Positions 33,271-45,120 of a DNA stretch of 64,000 nucleotides are shown in pieces. The position numbers were made by a program, and so were the translations under genes. The notes below the pieces were generated by a model that was not told where the DNA came from, did not search any database, and worked only from the letters and a program-made list of their open reading frames with translations. Origin of the DNA: Paulinella micropora (taxonomy: Eukaryota > Cercozoa > Imbricatea > Euglyphida); contig BJOX01000067.1 of NCBI GenBank assembly GCA_009731375.1, forward strand, positions 248,860 to 312,859, in the 5' to 3' direction. Numbering within the stretch: the stretch's first letter is position 1; each line of letters starts with the position of its first letter.

Positions 33271-33687
33271 GACTACAACACCATTATACATCCACTCATT
33301 ATCATCCAAAAACGTATAGTCCGTCTGATATGTCTCAAATAATGGAGAACACCTACCAAGCCTCTTTTTGCCAAACTACGCTTACTCAACATACTTAACA
33401 TGTATAAGTACAGCGTATGCATGGATGCACACTCCCTTATTTACCCAGCCTTCAAGGCTTTCCTTCCCCTTCACTACAACAATATCCGACCAATCACAGC
33501 TGTTCATAACTACAACACTAGGCGGTCATCAAAGAAACACATGTACAACGACTCAACGACGGGTCAATACAGCAGAGCAGCACAAGCACAATGGGATAAG
33601 CTGCCAGAGCACCTAAGAGATATCTCATACAAAGTAGAATTCAAAAAGGAACTCAAAGCATATCTCTTAAGGATGCAAGAATCCTGA
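33271..33687 (+). pseudogene. LINE copy 1 ORF2 C-terminal part
   Basis: Matches 35785-36201 of copy 2 nearly base for base (YNTIIHPLIIIQKRIVRLI... AYLLRMQES). A TAA at 33340 replaces TCA of copy 2. It ends with TGA at 33685-33687. Confidence 0.85.
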
Positions 33688-34081
33688 CACTGCCTACGGG
33701 CCTAAAGAGGGCGTTGGACACCTCATCATCAGATGATACCTGAGTGTGGGACAAGTTCAGCGTTGATCACATCCTAAGCCGGAGTGTGGTTGGCCAAACC
33801 CCCTTGGGGAGTCACCTCGTGTCTACCAGCTTTTGCGAGTGCCACCTATATATAGTACTGAGTGAGAATATAACACTTTCAACATATATATATAAATATA
33901 TATATATATATTTATGTATATATATATATAGTACTGAGTGAGAATATAACTCTTTCACCATATATATACATATATATATTATATTATATTATATTATTAT
34001 ATATATTTCCGTTTTTTTTTTCTTCTCTTTTTCTCGTTCCTCACTGAACTAGAACTTTACTTTGACTTCATAAAAGATTAA

Positions 34082-34119
<38 letters not shown>

Positions 34120-34172
34120 CATATATATATATTTGTTAATTCCATATTTATTTATTATTATTGTTATTACTA

Positions 34173-34211
<39 letters not shown>

Positions 34212-34601
34212 CATTAGGGAGTACATAGGCCATCGGTCCTTTCCATGGGCTGATTGGTATAAAGCTCCTAGAGTAATGTTCTATGCCGTCACTTCCTTTA
34301 TTCCACCGATTGGTGTGGAGACTTTCCTTATGGNNNNNNNNNNNNNNNNNNNNNNNNNNNNNNNNNNNNNNNNNNNNNNNNNNNNNNNNNNNNNNNNNNT
34401 TTTAATATTTTTAATCTAAGTCATTTTATTTTAATACTTTAATATTTTAATAATTTCTCATTACCTTTAATAACTTGAGACGTAGGTCACCATCTAGTTA
34501 AATCAATAGCTCTTGAGCTAACGATTTGTATGGATCGACCAGAGGTTAAATTGTTAACTTCAGTAAACCGAAGGCCTAGGCCTAGTAGTAGTAGTAGTAG
34601 T
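33688..34601 (+). mobile_element. LINE copy 1 3' UTR, ending in TAG triplets
   Basis: Shared with 36202-36985 of copy 2: CACTGCCTACGGGCCTAAAG, TA-rich segments, (ATT)n, then GAGACGTAGGTCACCAT and CCGAAGGCCTAGGCCTAG followed by TAG triplets. The 66-N gap 34334-34399 and an insertion (GGGAGTACATAGGCCATCGG) interrupt it. Confidence 0.75.
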
Positions 34602-34984
34602 TATGATTGCAAACACTGCATCATTATCCGGTTATTTTTATCGTTTTTCCCGTTGGCTGAATAAGAAAAAACAGTTACCCTTACTAGCCTAGCATCTTTA
34701 AGCCCCAGGTTCGATTCTCGAACCCTGTTGGAATTTTTTCCAATTGAAAAATCAGGGTTGCAACTTTCCGGCAAAACAGTGGATCAGGATTACCTAGTTA
34801 AATCAAAAAAGCCTTGTGTTTTGCGATTTGTGTAATACGTTCTGCTCTCCACTCTTATGTTGAAGCTGTAATGGGGTTAAAACATAAATTTAACGCGGTT
34901 ATGATTGCAAACACTGCATCATTATCGGGTTATTTTTTATCGTTTTTCACGTTGGCTGAATAAGAAAAAACAGTTACCCTTACT
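34602..34984 (+). repeat. ~300-bp tandem duplication upstream of LINE copy 2
   Basis: TTATGATTGCAAACACTGCA at 34602 and 34899 starts two near-identical segments of about 90 bp (ending ACAGTTACCCTTACTAGCCT). The first runs on through a palindrome GGTTCGATTCTCGAACC near 34710 whose left half looks like a Pol III B box. The second runs into CTAGCCTAG and the TAG array. Confidence 0.65.
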
Positions 34985-35216
<232 letters not shown>

Positions 35217-36201
35217 TGCTCGTTCTTATCCACGCAAGATCACACATGGGATCCCGCAAGGTAGCACACTCTCAACAACGCTCTTCATTCTATACATCAA
35301 TGATATTATACTTTCACTAACACACTGGACAGTCTTTGCATACGAAGATGACACCACACTTATCNNNNNNNNNNAAGATGACATCACACTTATCATTGCT
35401 GCTAAGAATAAAGAACAACTCTAAGAGCAAGCACAAACTGATACAACGAACCTTGTCCACTATTTCTACAGACATAACCTAGTACCCAACCCCACCAAAA
35501 CCACCTACACTATCTTCCACAAGCATGAACAGAAGGTGCAGCTCGACTTGACTATCGACGGCAAGAGGCTCCAACAAGAACGAAAGGTAAAAGTATTAGG
35601 TACAATCATCCAAAGCAACCTGTCCTTCCGTGAACATATACAATCTATTATATTCCGCCTTCAACCATTCGTCCAAATGTTTCGTTATGTGAACAGCCTA
35701 CTTCCCACTCACATCCTCCTCCAACTTTACTATGCACATGTATACCCCCTACTTATGTATGGTATCTCTATATGGGGATCTGATGACTACAACACCATTA
35801 TACATCCACTCATTATCATCCAAAAACGTATAGTCCGTCTGATATGTCTCAAATCATGGAGAACACCTACCAAGCCTCTTTTTGCCAAACTACGCTTACT
35901 CAACATACTTAACATGTATAAGTACAGCGTATGCATGGATGCACACTCCCTTATTTACCCAGCCTTCAAGGCTTTCCTTCCCCTTCACTACAACAATATC
36001 CGACCAATCACAGCTGTTCATAACTACAACACTAGGCGGTCATCAAAGAAACACATGTACAACGACTCAACGACGGGTCAATACAGCAGAGCAGCACAAG
36101 CACAATGGGATAAGCTGCCAGAGCACCTAAGAGATATCTCATACAAAGCAGATTTCAAAAAGGAACTCAAAGCATATCTCTTAAGGATGCAAGAATCCTG
36201 A
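35217..36201 (+). pseudogene. LINE copy 2, 5'-truncated ORF2
   Basis: Begins inside RT (YARSYPRKITHGIPQGS) and runs to the ORF2 stop in normal orientation. Damage: the catalytic YADD reads YEDD; CAA to TAA at about 35422; a 10-N gap (35365-35374) flanked by the same 20 bp on both sides. The rest is almost identical to copy 1, showing recent spread. Confidence 0.85.
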
Positions 36202-36399
36202 CACTGCCTACGGGCCTAAAGTGGGCGTTGGACACCTCATCATCAGATGATACCTGAGTGTGGGACAAGTTCAGCGTTGATCACATCCTAAGCCGGAGTG
36301 TGGTTGGCCAAACCCCCTTGGGGAGTCACCTCGAGTCTACCAGCTTTTGCGAGTGCCACCGTTATATATAGTACTGAGTGAGAATATAACACTTTCAAC

Positions 36400-36430
<31 letters not shown>

Positions 36431-36562
36431 GTACTGAGTGAGAATATAACTCTTTCAACATATATATACATATATATATATATTATATATATATTATATT
36501 ATATTATATTATATTATATTATATTATATTATATTATATTATATTATATTATATATATTTCC

Positions 36563-36613
<51 letters not shown>

Positions 36614-36718
36614 NNNNNNNNNNTTGACTTCATAACAGATTAATCTAATATATATGTATATATAATATATATATATATTTGTTAATTCCATAGATATTTA
36701 TTATTATTGTTATTACTA

Positions 36719-36797
<79 letters not shown>

Positions 36798-36990
36798 TTA
36801 TTTTAATATTCTTAATCTAAGTCATTTTATTTTAATACCTTAATATTTTAATAATTTCTCATTATCTTTAATAACTTGAGACGTAGGTCACCATATAGTT
36901 AAATCAATAGCTCTTGAGCTAACGTTTGTATGGATCGACCAGAAGTTAATAACTTCATTAAACCGAAGGCCTAGGCCTAGTAGTAGATAG
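36202..36990 (+). mobile_element. LINE copy 2 3' UTR, ending in TAG triplets
   Basis: Same 3' UTR as copy 1, including a doubled GTACTGAGTGAGAATATAAC, TA-rich arrays, poly-T with a 10-N gap (36614-36623), (ATT)n and GGCCTAGGCCTAGTAGTAG. Confidence 0.8.
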
Positions 36991-38053
36991 TAGTATAGTA
37001 CAAATGATCAAAATTGCTGCAACAAGTGGCGAAACAAACCCCACCTTTCTTTCTTCACATCGACAAACATGTATATTCATCTGCAAAACACATTTAGCTT
37101 GCATTGCTCGCCATCTAGCAACGAAACACAGCAGAGAAAGACAGCAGCCTGAAAAACAGGAAAAAAATCACCTCTGTCACTCCCCTGTGAAAAGCAAAGC
37201 GAACTTTCCAAAATCACCCTAGGTCAGGAACCACACCACCACTGCGCAACTTTGTTCCAAGCAGAACAGATGAGACGAGGCAGGGATCCCGAGCCTGGCG
37301 ACCATATCAACACACACCAAGAAATGTCTTGAACTTTTTTCCAAGAGTTGTGACTTTACGAACAAACTGATTTTTCCCCTGAAAAAAACATTAGTCACTA
37401 GGAAAACACCTAGACACCTCATCCACCAACGCTCCTGTAAGTTCCTGCCCTCGTTCCCAAGAAACAAGGCAAAACTCACCTCACCTTTTTCGACCGGAGT
37501 GTGCAATCATTTTGGCATCGACGGGGGTCTATTGGGTGGGTTTTTGGGGCCCGAATTTCTGCAACAGGGTCCGAACGGTTTACCAAGTCTTTTTACGTCA
37601 GAACTGGGGTGATACGAATAACAGTGTATTTATCACTGGCCGTATTTCTTTCCGGTAAGTGGACCAAATAAGTACTCTTGTGCTTTTGCTAAACCGTCGG
37701 GCCCTCTTAAGTAAAAAGGAATGAATAAGGAATAATTACGTTGTTTACGGTAAAGGGCTGGCCGGTCCGCAACGGGCTTTGGTTTTCTCAAAAGGTCCAA
37801 CGGTCTGGTCTTTCTCCATTTGCACACCAAACCCTGTTTTTTGAAGATATCGGTGTGCAAATAGCGAAAAGTTATGTCCTGTCGGCACGAACACATTCAC
37901 GTGTCTAAGTCTCGAAGCACGAAGAAAAACATAGACTTTCCCAGGCATAATTTGAGTTTACCTTCCTTGTAGGAGGTGCTTTCAAATCGATCTGTCGACA
38001 GAGCACACAAAACTCGTGTGTGCAGTTTCCACTTGAAAAGAAAATTCGAATTG
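36991..38053. other. No gene seen
   Basis: About 1.06 kb between LINE copy 2 and the second dispersed repeat. Short ORFs here have no recognisable features. Confidence 0.5.
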
Positions 38054-38673
38054 TGAGTTTGGATACAACCCCAAGGGATAAATACACAACGAAGTCTTAT
38101 TAAAAGTCTCTATGGATGCAAACAGCCCTAACTCCTAAGAGTAGGTGAAATACCAGTAAATAGCTGAGAGGTCACTTCGTTTATTTACGTTGATTTCTAC
38201 TGGTTTGCAGACTTGGTTTGCAAAGTACGATCTTGGTTGAACGTAGATTGTGAGTAGCTGTTAGACGACACTTGAAGTTAAATGTACAATGTACTTGAAG
38301 GTGGCTTCAAGTTCAAGTTATTGGTGTTCAAGTGGAAGTCAGAGATTTTCATTTGGGAAATCTCTCTAAGTCATTGATGTGAAAACCTAGATTGTGCGGC
38401 AAAAATGATTTGTCGATTCTCTTGACTGTGTTCGCTAAATTTCACCGTAAATAGTGATTTTCGGGAAATCGGGAAAAAGGCAGCCGAGAGGGGAAAAATT
38501 GCATTTGCTGTAAAAGCTTTGATTAAATTGTTTGAAGTCATTCCTGGACGAAATCGAAAGCTAGTTAGTGAAGTCGAAACGTCGTGCAGAGGAGAATCTA
38601 ACGGATTGGTCAAAAACAGTAAAATGTCAACGGTAGTTGTTGTGGCCGGTCGTTAAAGTGCTCAGTCTGATAA
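38054..38673. repeat. Dispersed repeat copy B (possible solo LTR)
   Basis: Near-identical to 9018-9640, same orientation. The left edge starts in GTTTGGATACAACCCC. Sequence on the right goes on past the shared part as GATAAGCTGAGAG, so the true right end may lie further out. No element body adjoins it. Confidence 0.6.
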
Positions 38674-39305
38674 GCTGAGAGAAAAACTTGAGTAAGACTG
38701 CCAAGTGAAGTGAAAAAATAATCATAGGCGGCGGAGGTTTTTAATATTTCGCAGTAAATCAATAAAGTAATCACCACAGACTCAGCTCAGTTCACTTGAC
38801 TGACGCCGGAAGGGATGAGTGAGAAGCCAGCCTGAGTCTCAGCACAACGAGTTTGAACATTTAATGAAGTTGTGACTTGAACTTCTTAATTGTGACACTA
38901 GTCTGAGTTGTTATTACTATCAATTATGAGCGGACTCATGATCGTTGATGCCATCGGTCAAATTCAATTTATGTACGACGTAAAGAAATTCAGACTCTGG
39001 AAAAAATCGTTACTTATTCAAATGTTGTTTAGTCTAAAACTGATTCAATCCAGCCGTCCTCAGAATATATGAACCTCTCCGACAAACTCGATCCCAATGT
39101 CTTCGGAGTCACGAAGAAAAACTCTGTACTGTACAATATATATAAGAATGCCACAAGGGGTGAGCACTGACGCAGGTCCTTAATTCTCCAGTCACGTTAT
39201 GCTAACGTGTCATCATTCAATACTTGAAACATGTGTTTTCCTTCATATGTCTGGACCACCGTCTGGCTGGTGCCGATCACAAAGTGGACCGCCTGCCTAC
39301 TGCGC
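38674..39305. other. No gene seen; 3' flank of secreted-protein gene
   Basis: About 630 bp with no ORF or repeat I can support. It lies downstream of the minus-strand gene ending at 39306. Confidence 0.5.
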
Positions 39306-40043
39306 GCTAGCAAGGGTTGGTTGACAGGTCCGACCAGCAGCGCTGTGTGCCTGGGCACTCATCGTCGCTGTTGTTAGGGCAAGGGGTGCCGCACAAGCCG
39401 TTGGCCAGGCTCTAAGTAAAGCCACAGCGTTGCGTGGGCCTGGCAACGCCGCCTGCGCTGCCACAAGGCGTGGTTGACAGGTCCGACCAGCAATACTGCC
39501 CGCTTGGGCACTCGCGGTCGTCGTTGTTGGGGCACGCGCGCCCACACTGTGAGTTGGCTGCGCTCCAGGAAGTGCCACAGCGCTGAGTGGGGTCTGCCGT
39601 GCCGCTGCTGGGCGACTTGCTAGGGGAGGCTGCAGGAAATTTGCTCTTGCTGGGGGAGATAGACTTGCTGGGGGTGGCTCCCAGCGCTTTGCTCTTGCTG
39701 GGAGTGGGCGACTTGCTTCTGGAGGCTCCAGGCGCTTTGCTCTTACTCGGGGAGGGAGACTTGCTGGGGATGGCTGGGCCGTCCAGAATGGTAAATTCTA
39801 TATTGCCCTGCACGGCATCGGTGGTGCCGAAGACCTTCAACGCGGACCAGTACTCGATGTCCACCAGGTAGCCCGTGGCCGGATTGGCGTTGTCGGCGCA
39901 GCAGTTGTTGCAGTCCCCGTTGCCGCACGTGTCTACTATGGTGGACTCCCACGCGTAGGTCTTGCCGGCCCAGCTCTTGCTCAGCCGAACAGTCTTGCCC
40001 CCGTAGCGCTGCAACACATAGAGAATGGAGAGGCCGGAAGCTG

Positions 40044-40083
<40 letters not shown>

Positions 40084-40655
40084 ACCCACCCCCCCACACC
40101 CCCCCCCCCACCCNNNNNNNNNNGCAGTCTAACTGACAAAATATACCTCTCTCTTGCCGCTCGCAATACCCGTGCACTGAGCCATCTTTCTATCTTCTCT
40201 AGCAATCTAGCAATCTATCTACATATCTATATCTCGCTCGCTCGCGCGCTGTACCGTGCGCCACTGGGAGCCGCTGGGGTCGGCATTGTCGTAAAAGGCG
40301 ATGATACTGTTGCTCTGTACCCAGCTCAACGACTTGGTGTCGTCAAACAGCGCAAACTGACCCTTGTACTTGCAGCCGCTGAAATCTTCGCATTCTGTCT
40401 GCAGAACCAAAGGCAGAAAATGACACTAGACTAGAAAATAAAGCAAATAGTCACGACTAGCACCGGCATGTTTCAGTGGATGCAAACATGTATCAGAGAT
40501 GAAATCCCCCCCCCCCCCCCCCCCCCCCCCCNNNNNNNNNNACTCGGATTGTCGCAGCATTCAGGATAGCTCGAATAGTATGTGAAGCACGCAGTTAATG
40601 CGGTACTCAACGACACTAGACTAAGACTAGAGCCGATGACGAACTGATACAACAT
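39306..40655 (-). CDS. Secreted Cys-rich, expansin-like protein with C-terminal Cys modules
   Basis: Host gene with introns. Exon 1 (40655 to the gap at 40541) starts at ATG with a signal peptide (MLYQFVIGSSLSLVSLSTA, cleavage about TA/CF), then CFTYYSSYPECCDNPS. Exon 2 is 40398-40255 (acceptor TTCTGCAG, donor GTACAG; 48 codons: FSGCKYKGQFALFDD, SNSIIAFYDNADPSG). Exon 3 is 40008 onward (acceptor TTGCAG), in phase: YGGKTVRLSKSWAG, VDTCGNGDCNNCC, GYLVDIEYW. This Cys pattern recalls secreted double-psi/expansin-like proteins of algae and stramenopiles. A Ser/Pro/Lys linker and two Cys modules (RCG...C...C..D.EC..G..CW.D) follow, perhaps carbohydrate-binding. A TAG at 39412-39414 interrupts module 2 at the position of Trp in module 1; the frame continues to TAG at 39306. 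Gaps lie in both introns. Confidence 0.72.
40048..40123. other. Poly-C run and 10-N gap inside intron
   Basis: C run with CCCACCC variants and ten N (40114-40123) in intron 2 of the secreted-protein gene. Confidence 0.8.
40507..40541. other. Poly-C run and 10-N gap inside intron
   Basis: Twenty-five C then ten N (40532-40541), abutting exon 1; the exon 1 donor is lost. Confidence 0.8.
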
Positions 40656-40738
40656 CGCACTTGCTTGGCTGATTGGATGCCCATTTGGCACCAGAAAAGT
40701 CAGGAATTCTCGCCACCGGCCACCGCGAGGCCTGGGGG

Positions 40739-41077
40739 CTAGTCAAGCTCTCCGCGTAGCTCATCGCCATTGTGCGCATAGCAGTCTTCCGTTGCGCCCT
40801 CATCGATTTCCCATTCTTCCTGTTCTGTATCATCGGCCTGATCTTCCTCGAGCTCCCGAAGCTGTTCTATTTCCTGTCTCGGGTATCGTCCATGTTTTAG
40901 CCTTAGAAACTCCGCTCGGTTAATTCCACATTCTGTATACTGGTCTATGACCCTATCCCAAGGTACGGAGTCCAGCCAAGACATCGATCGAAGATTCCAC
41001 GGCTTCCAGTCCGGCATCGACAATACTAAACAACTTACACAAAACGAGAACAAAAACACAAAACATAGGTGAAACAC
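40739..41077 (-). CDS. Small acidic ORF downstream of Copia pol
   Basis: The frame is open from 41077 (GTG); the first ATG, at about 41020, starts MPDWKPWNLRSMSWLD. It then has GRYPRQEIEQLRELEED and an acidic tail. About 93 residues from the ATG, no known domain. It lies after the Copia RNase H end and 84 bp upstream of the secreted-protein start, so it is either an extra element ORF or a host fragment. Confidence 0.35.
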   Translation of the reverse strand: MFHLCFVFLFSFCVSCLVLSMPDWKPWNLRSMSWLDSVPWDRVIDQYTECGINRAEFLRLKHGRYPRQEIEQLRELEEDQADDTEQEEWEIDEGATEDCYAHNGDELRGELD

Positions 41078-41083
41078 CCGTAG

Positions 41084-41368
41084 TCATTCCGGTTCGCCCG
41101 GAATGATAACCGTAAATTTGTTGAGCAAATAAGTAAACTGCTCGCGCGGTAGCGGTTTGGTGAGTAAATCTCCTATCTGCTTTTTAGTTCCTACCTTTAT
41201 GAACTTTATCTCTCCATCTCTCTGAAGGTGATGAATGAAGTGTAATTCGAGAGGCAAATGTTTGGTACAGGGTCCGGATAATCCTCTTTCACCCGCGAGA
41301 ATTGTTTGCGAATTATCCTCAAAAATTTCTACTGCACCTTTTTGCAGAATTCCGACCCTGTCTGACAT
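41084..41368 (-). pseudogene. Copia RNase H, C-terminal half
   Basis: EIFEDNSQTILAGE, then KHLPLELHFIHHLQRDGEIK and KKQIGDLLTKPLPREQF match the end of Copia RNase H. It is in another frame from the RT ORF; the RNase H start between 41370 and 41640 is broken. Confidence 0.8.
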
Positions 41369-41636
41369 GGCCTATTGCTAGTCCTTCTCTTATGCATTCA
41401 GCAGCTGCGTAAATTTCCGCGTCATTTGAACTGAGTGCTATCCTACTCTGTCTTTTTGAAAGCCAACCTATTGGGTCCTCCCCACAAGATTATGAAACCT
41501 GTGCGAGACTTACCCGTCTTCAAACAGACTTTGTGAGCGGCATCGGGCCACAAAGTGACCTTAGGGTAGGACATACCTTCTTGAACGGATTTTGGCCCGT
41601 TAAATGCTATACCGCGAAAAGACTTGATTAAATAGC

Positions 41637-42995
41637 TTATGATTCTGCTAACATAGCGTAAGTTACTCCCTTGTCTATGGTTTGCATGACGCTTGCAGCA
41701 TTAAGAGCTTGTTCAATATCTGGTTTTGTCATTTTGGCTAAGTAAAGCAAACTGCCTACTATACTCGGAATAGACATTTTACGCAAAGCTGCATCTTCCG
41801 ACATTGCTTCCGGTGTTTGGTCTACCGCTGGGGTACTGACCGGACGTGAATTTGCGTATCCTGTCTCACGTAAAATTTGCCATTGGTACTTTCTTTGGTG
41901 CAAGACGATTCTGCCTTTCTCATGCACTATCTCTATCCCTTTGAATTCCTTTGCGACTCCTAGCCTTTTGAGTGGGTAGTACTGTTCTAACGCAGACGCG
42001 AATTTTTCATAGGCTTCTTTGTTAGGTGCGGAAAATATTAAATCATCCACATGAAATACTCCAATTATCGCTTCTCTTATAGGCTTGTCTTTCTCTACGA
42101 ACATGCATAAGTCGGAGTCTAACAACCTAAATCCTAGCTTTACTAACTTAGGGGCTAGTATGTCATACCACCTTCTACCTGCCTGAGGCGCACCATATAA
42201 CGCTCCATCAACACGCAATATCATCCCCTCTTTGCTCTCTCTATCCATTGCTTCGGGTGGGTAGGCAAATACCGGGTCTTGCATGCGGGCATTTAAGTAA
42301 GCATTTTTGAAATTGATTCCATAAAGCTTATTACCATGCCAGGCAGGTAGTTTGGCAAGCATGAGCAGTGAGCGATGTGAGGCACAAGGGACAAACAATT
42401 GGTCGGGGTTGAAACTAACTCCTGGCTCTAACATATCTCCTCTTAAAGCTAATCTAGACTTAACAAACTTCCTTCCGTTCTCGTCTATCTTTACTTTGTG
42501 AACCCATGTGAGCCTAACTATCTTGCTAACACCAGCCTTTTTGGCTTCGCTAAAGTTAACCCATGTGTATGTTTTAAAGTCCTTAAGAGATTGAATCTCT
42601 TTCTTCATGCCCTCTAACATGCCCTCGAACAACTCTTTCGCTGTCAATCCCTGCTCAGCTATCTCTTTAGGCACACGAATGTTAAAATAAAGCAAAAGTT
42701 CATTTGGTTCATTCATGCATCTGTCATAACATAACATAGCACTCTCCAACTCTCCAGCAGGCAATACGGACTCCCCCTCACTTACCTTGTACTTATTGAT
42801 CTCAGAATCTAGCATCTTCTCTAGTCTGTCCTCAAACTGAACAAAGTGAGATGGCTTAGGTTGTTTTCTGACTTTTAACCTCTCTTTGGGGGCATACTTC
42901 TGCTTTACTATGCCTGTGCGCACTTTACTCTCCCAGCCTTCTCCGTATGTCTTCTCTGCCCACTCGTCTTCCCACTCTCTTGCAAGAACTCTCAC
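41637..42995 (-). pseudogene. Copia (Ty1-type) reverse transcriptase
   Basis: 452 codons. LTWVHKVKIDENGRKFVKSR, LYGINFKNAYLNARM, ALYGAPQAGRRWYD and the catalytic VFHVDDLIF are in place of the usual TWVFK..., DVKTAFL, YGLKQAPR.W and YVDD. The rest runs through the thumb and connection (SIPSIVGSLLYLAKMTKPDI). The domain is full length, but the gene is broken on both sides. Confidence 0.88.
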
Positions 42996-43255
42996 TCCCT
43001 CTAGTTCCTGAACCTCAACTACTTTTTCTTTTCGTTTTAGTTCACTATGCGGTCGTGATGGTGGTTGTTGTGCTTGTGGTGGTTGTTGTTGTGCCTGTCG
43101 TATTATTCGTTTTCCTTCTTGAACTATGTTAGCTTCTGTGATCTTGTCACTCTGCTTCCATGTTCTTCCTTTACTAGGTTGCTCACTCTCTTCATATGCT
43201 CTTCTCTCATGCTGTGCTTGAGGATCAGATGCATCTGTGAGTGCGTGTGCATGTC

Positions 43256-43837
43256 CTAGTCCTGTGTTGTTTGTCTGTGGGGTTGTGTCGGTGGGATGGG
43301 GTGCAGCTGTCGGTGTGGTGTCGATGTCCTGTTGAAAAGCTGTCTTGTGTTTGTGTGTGTTTGTGATCTATGCTGACTCCCCCTGTGTCCCCTCCATACT
43401 CCCCCCTGTCCTTGTTGACTATCTGACTGACTGACGTCATTGACATTAATATTGTCGTATATGTCGTCATCGTCATGAGTCTGTGTCGTGTCCTCTTGTG
43501 TGTGGGTGGTGGTGACTGTGGTGGTAGTGGGTGTGGAGTGTGTTTGTTCAACATCGACATCCTTACTCTCACTCTCCCCCTCAGCTACATCCTCATCCCA
43601 CTTGACTGTTCTCTCTGGATGTGCTTCCTTCCCTATCACGTACGGGTTAAACCGCACGTTTCTAACTCCTGTTACTACTTTCCTACCGTCCCACACTCTA
43701 TATAACTCTCTAAATAAGTCATACCCTACTAGCATAACTTTCTTTCCTCTAAACTGTCCCTTTCTACCCTTGCCTGTATACATTACTCCCATGCAGCCTA
43801 TCGGTCTAAGGTGTTTTAAAAACGGTTTCCTTCCCAA
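43256..43837 (-). pseudogene. Copia integrase C-terminal region
   Basis: FLKHLRPIGCMGVMYTGKG then VMLVGYDLFRELYRVWDGRK correspond to the conserved HLR-FGC and GY-x-YR motifs after the Copia integrase core. A Thr/Gln/Asp-rich linker follows before RT. Confidence 0.8.
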
Positions 43838-44652
43838 TAACTGCTCAAACCCTTCCTTGGTCCTTGGGTGGCAGGCAAAATGTTGTGTAGAGTGGTTGCC
43901 AAATGTTCCATCTCTGCCCAGAAAGAAATGGGCAGGTGGGCATGGTAACGCATGGCTCTTGCGGCCCCAGCCGTAATGTAATTGGCTTTTTCAGCGATAG
44001 GGTTACCACCTTTGTCCCCCGTTGCTGACGTTTGACAAATAAACTGACTAGGCTTCCACCACTCTATCACCTCTTTCGGGACATCAAACTCTTAATCACA
44101 TCTAATTTCTTGTATCTTGTTTCCTGTCCGTCTCTCATAAAATGCTACCGCCTGCTTAATGCAGTCAATAAATTCGTTCTTATGCGCAAGATAATAATCC
44201 TTAATAAACAACGAGTAATCGTCCGTGACCGAAAATTCATGTCTCTTACCGTGTATTGACCATGCTGACCACGTTCCGGTGTCTATGTGTAATACTACTC
44301 CTGGCTTACTAGCTCTCTCTATCTTATTTTTAAACCTTGGTAACTGCTTTGCCTTACCTATCATGCATGATTCGCAGAATTCTACTTTCTTCTCATCTCC
44401 TACTAGCTTTATGCCTAATGCATTTGCCAAAGCTCTCATCTTCTTAATGCTATAGTGTCCACATGCATAATGGAACAATTCTATATCTACCTTTCTAATC
44501 ACACCAGGCTTGCAGGGATAAGACGCATACAGCGTTACCTCCCCTGTTTTGCCTTCTGTCTGCCTACGCTTCTGTCTTTCTCTCCTGGGGTTTCCCTCCC
44601 CTTTTACCCACCACATCTCTTTTCTTATTCTGTGGGGGTTCATAACGCTCAT
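43816..44652 (-). pseudogene. Copia GAG-pre-integrase and integrase core
   Basis: ELFHYACGHYSIKKMRALAN and FCESCMIGKAKQLP form the H-H-C-C zinc finger; VLHIDTGTWSAWS has the first catalytic Asp. IQEIRCD leads to an in-frame TAA at 44092 just before EFDVPKEV, where the second Asp motif (RSDNGGEF) belongs. NPIAEKANYI and HLPISFWAEMEHLATTLHN follow, with the Glu present. The same frame runs on through the stop to 43816. Confidence 0.8.
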
Positions 44653-44830
44653 TTATGTCTAGTGGAGTGTCGAATTCATCGTCCCATCTGTAAAGAAGGT
44701 TTGACATGAGCCTACCTCTTACCAGTACGTCTTTCTCCTCTAATCTTATGGGGTGTTTGAGCTGTCCATTTTGGTGAATGATCGACCGGTGATGGGTATT
44801 ATCCATTCTGCCGGTTGAGGCAATATTCAC
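44564..44830 (-). pseudogene. Copia protease-integrase spacer
   Basis: NIASTGRMDNTHHRSIIHQN and VLVRGRLMSNLLYRW lie between protease and integrase in a separate frame. No domain beyond position. Confidence 0.5.
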
Positions 44831-45120
44831 GGGTAACCTGGCGTCAAGGAGCAGTGGCCTTGATACGTAATTGGTCTACCGTGTCCATTGATACGCGTCA
44901 CTCTCGCCGTCCCCTCCTGTCCTATCTCACACTCTCCATTACCTGTAATTAGCTTGACAGGGGGAACGGACTTAATGTCGTGTAACATTTCAGGGTTGCA
45001 TGCTATGTCTCGTGACGACCCGCTATCCTGAACTATCGTGCTCTTTCTGTCTCGCCCCCCTTCCCCATCTAACACTAGTGCGTAGTTCTGTTTCTGTTCT
45101 TGTGTTGTGATGGTGCTGGT
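44827..45120 (-). pseudogene. Copia aspartic protease
   Basis: TTQEQKQNYALVLD leads to IVQDSGSSRDIACNPEML, the DSGAS-type active site of Copia proteases with SS for AS, then VKLITGNGECEIGQEG, the flap region. A frameshift from the upstream ORF falls near 45100. It ends with TGA at 44827. Confidence 0.8.
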
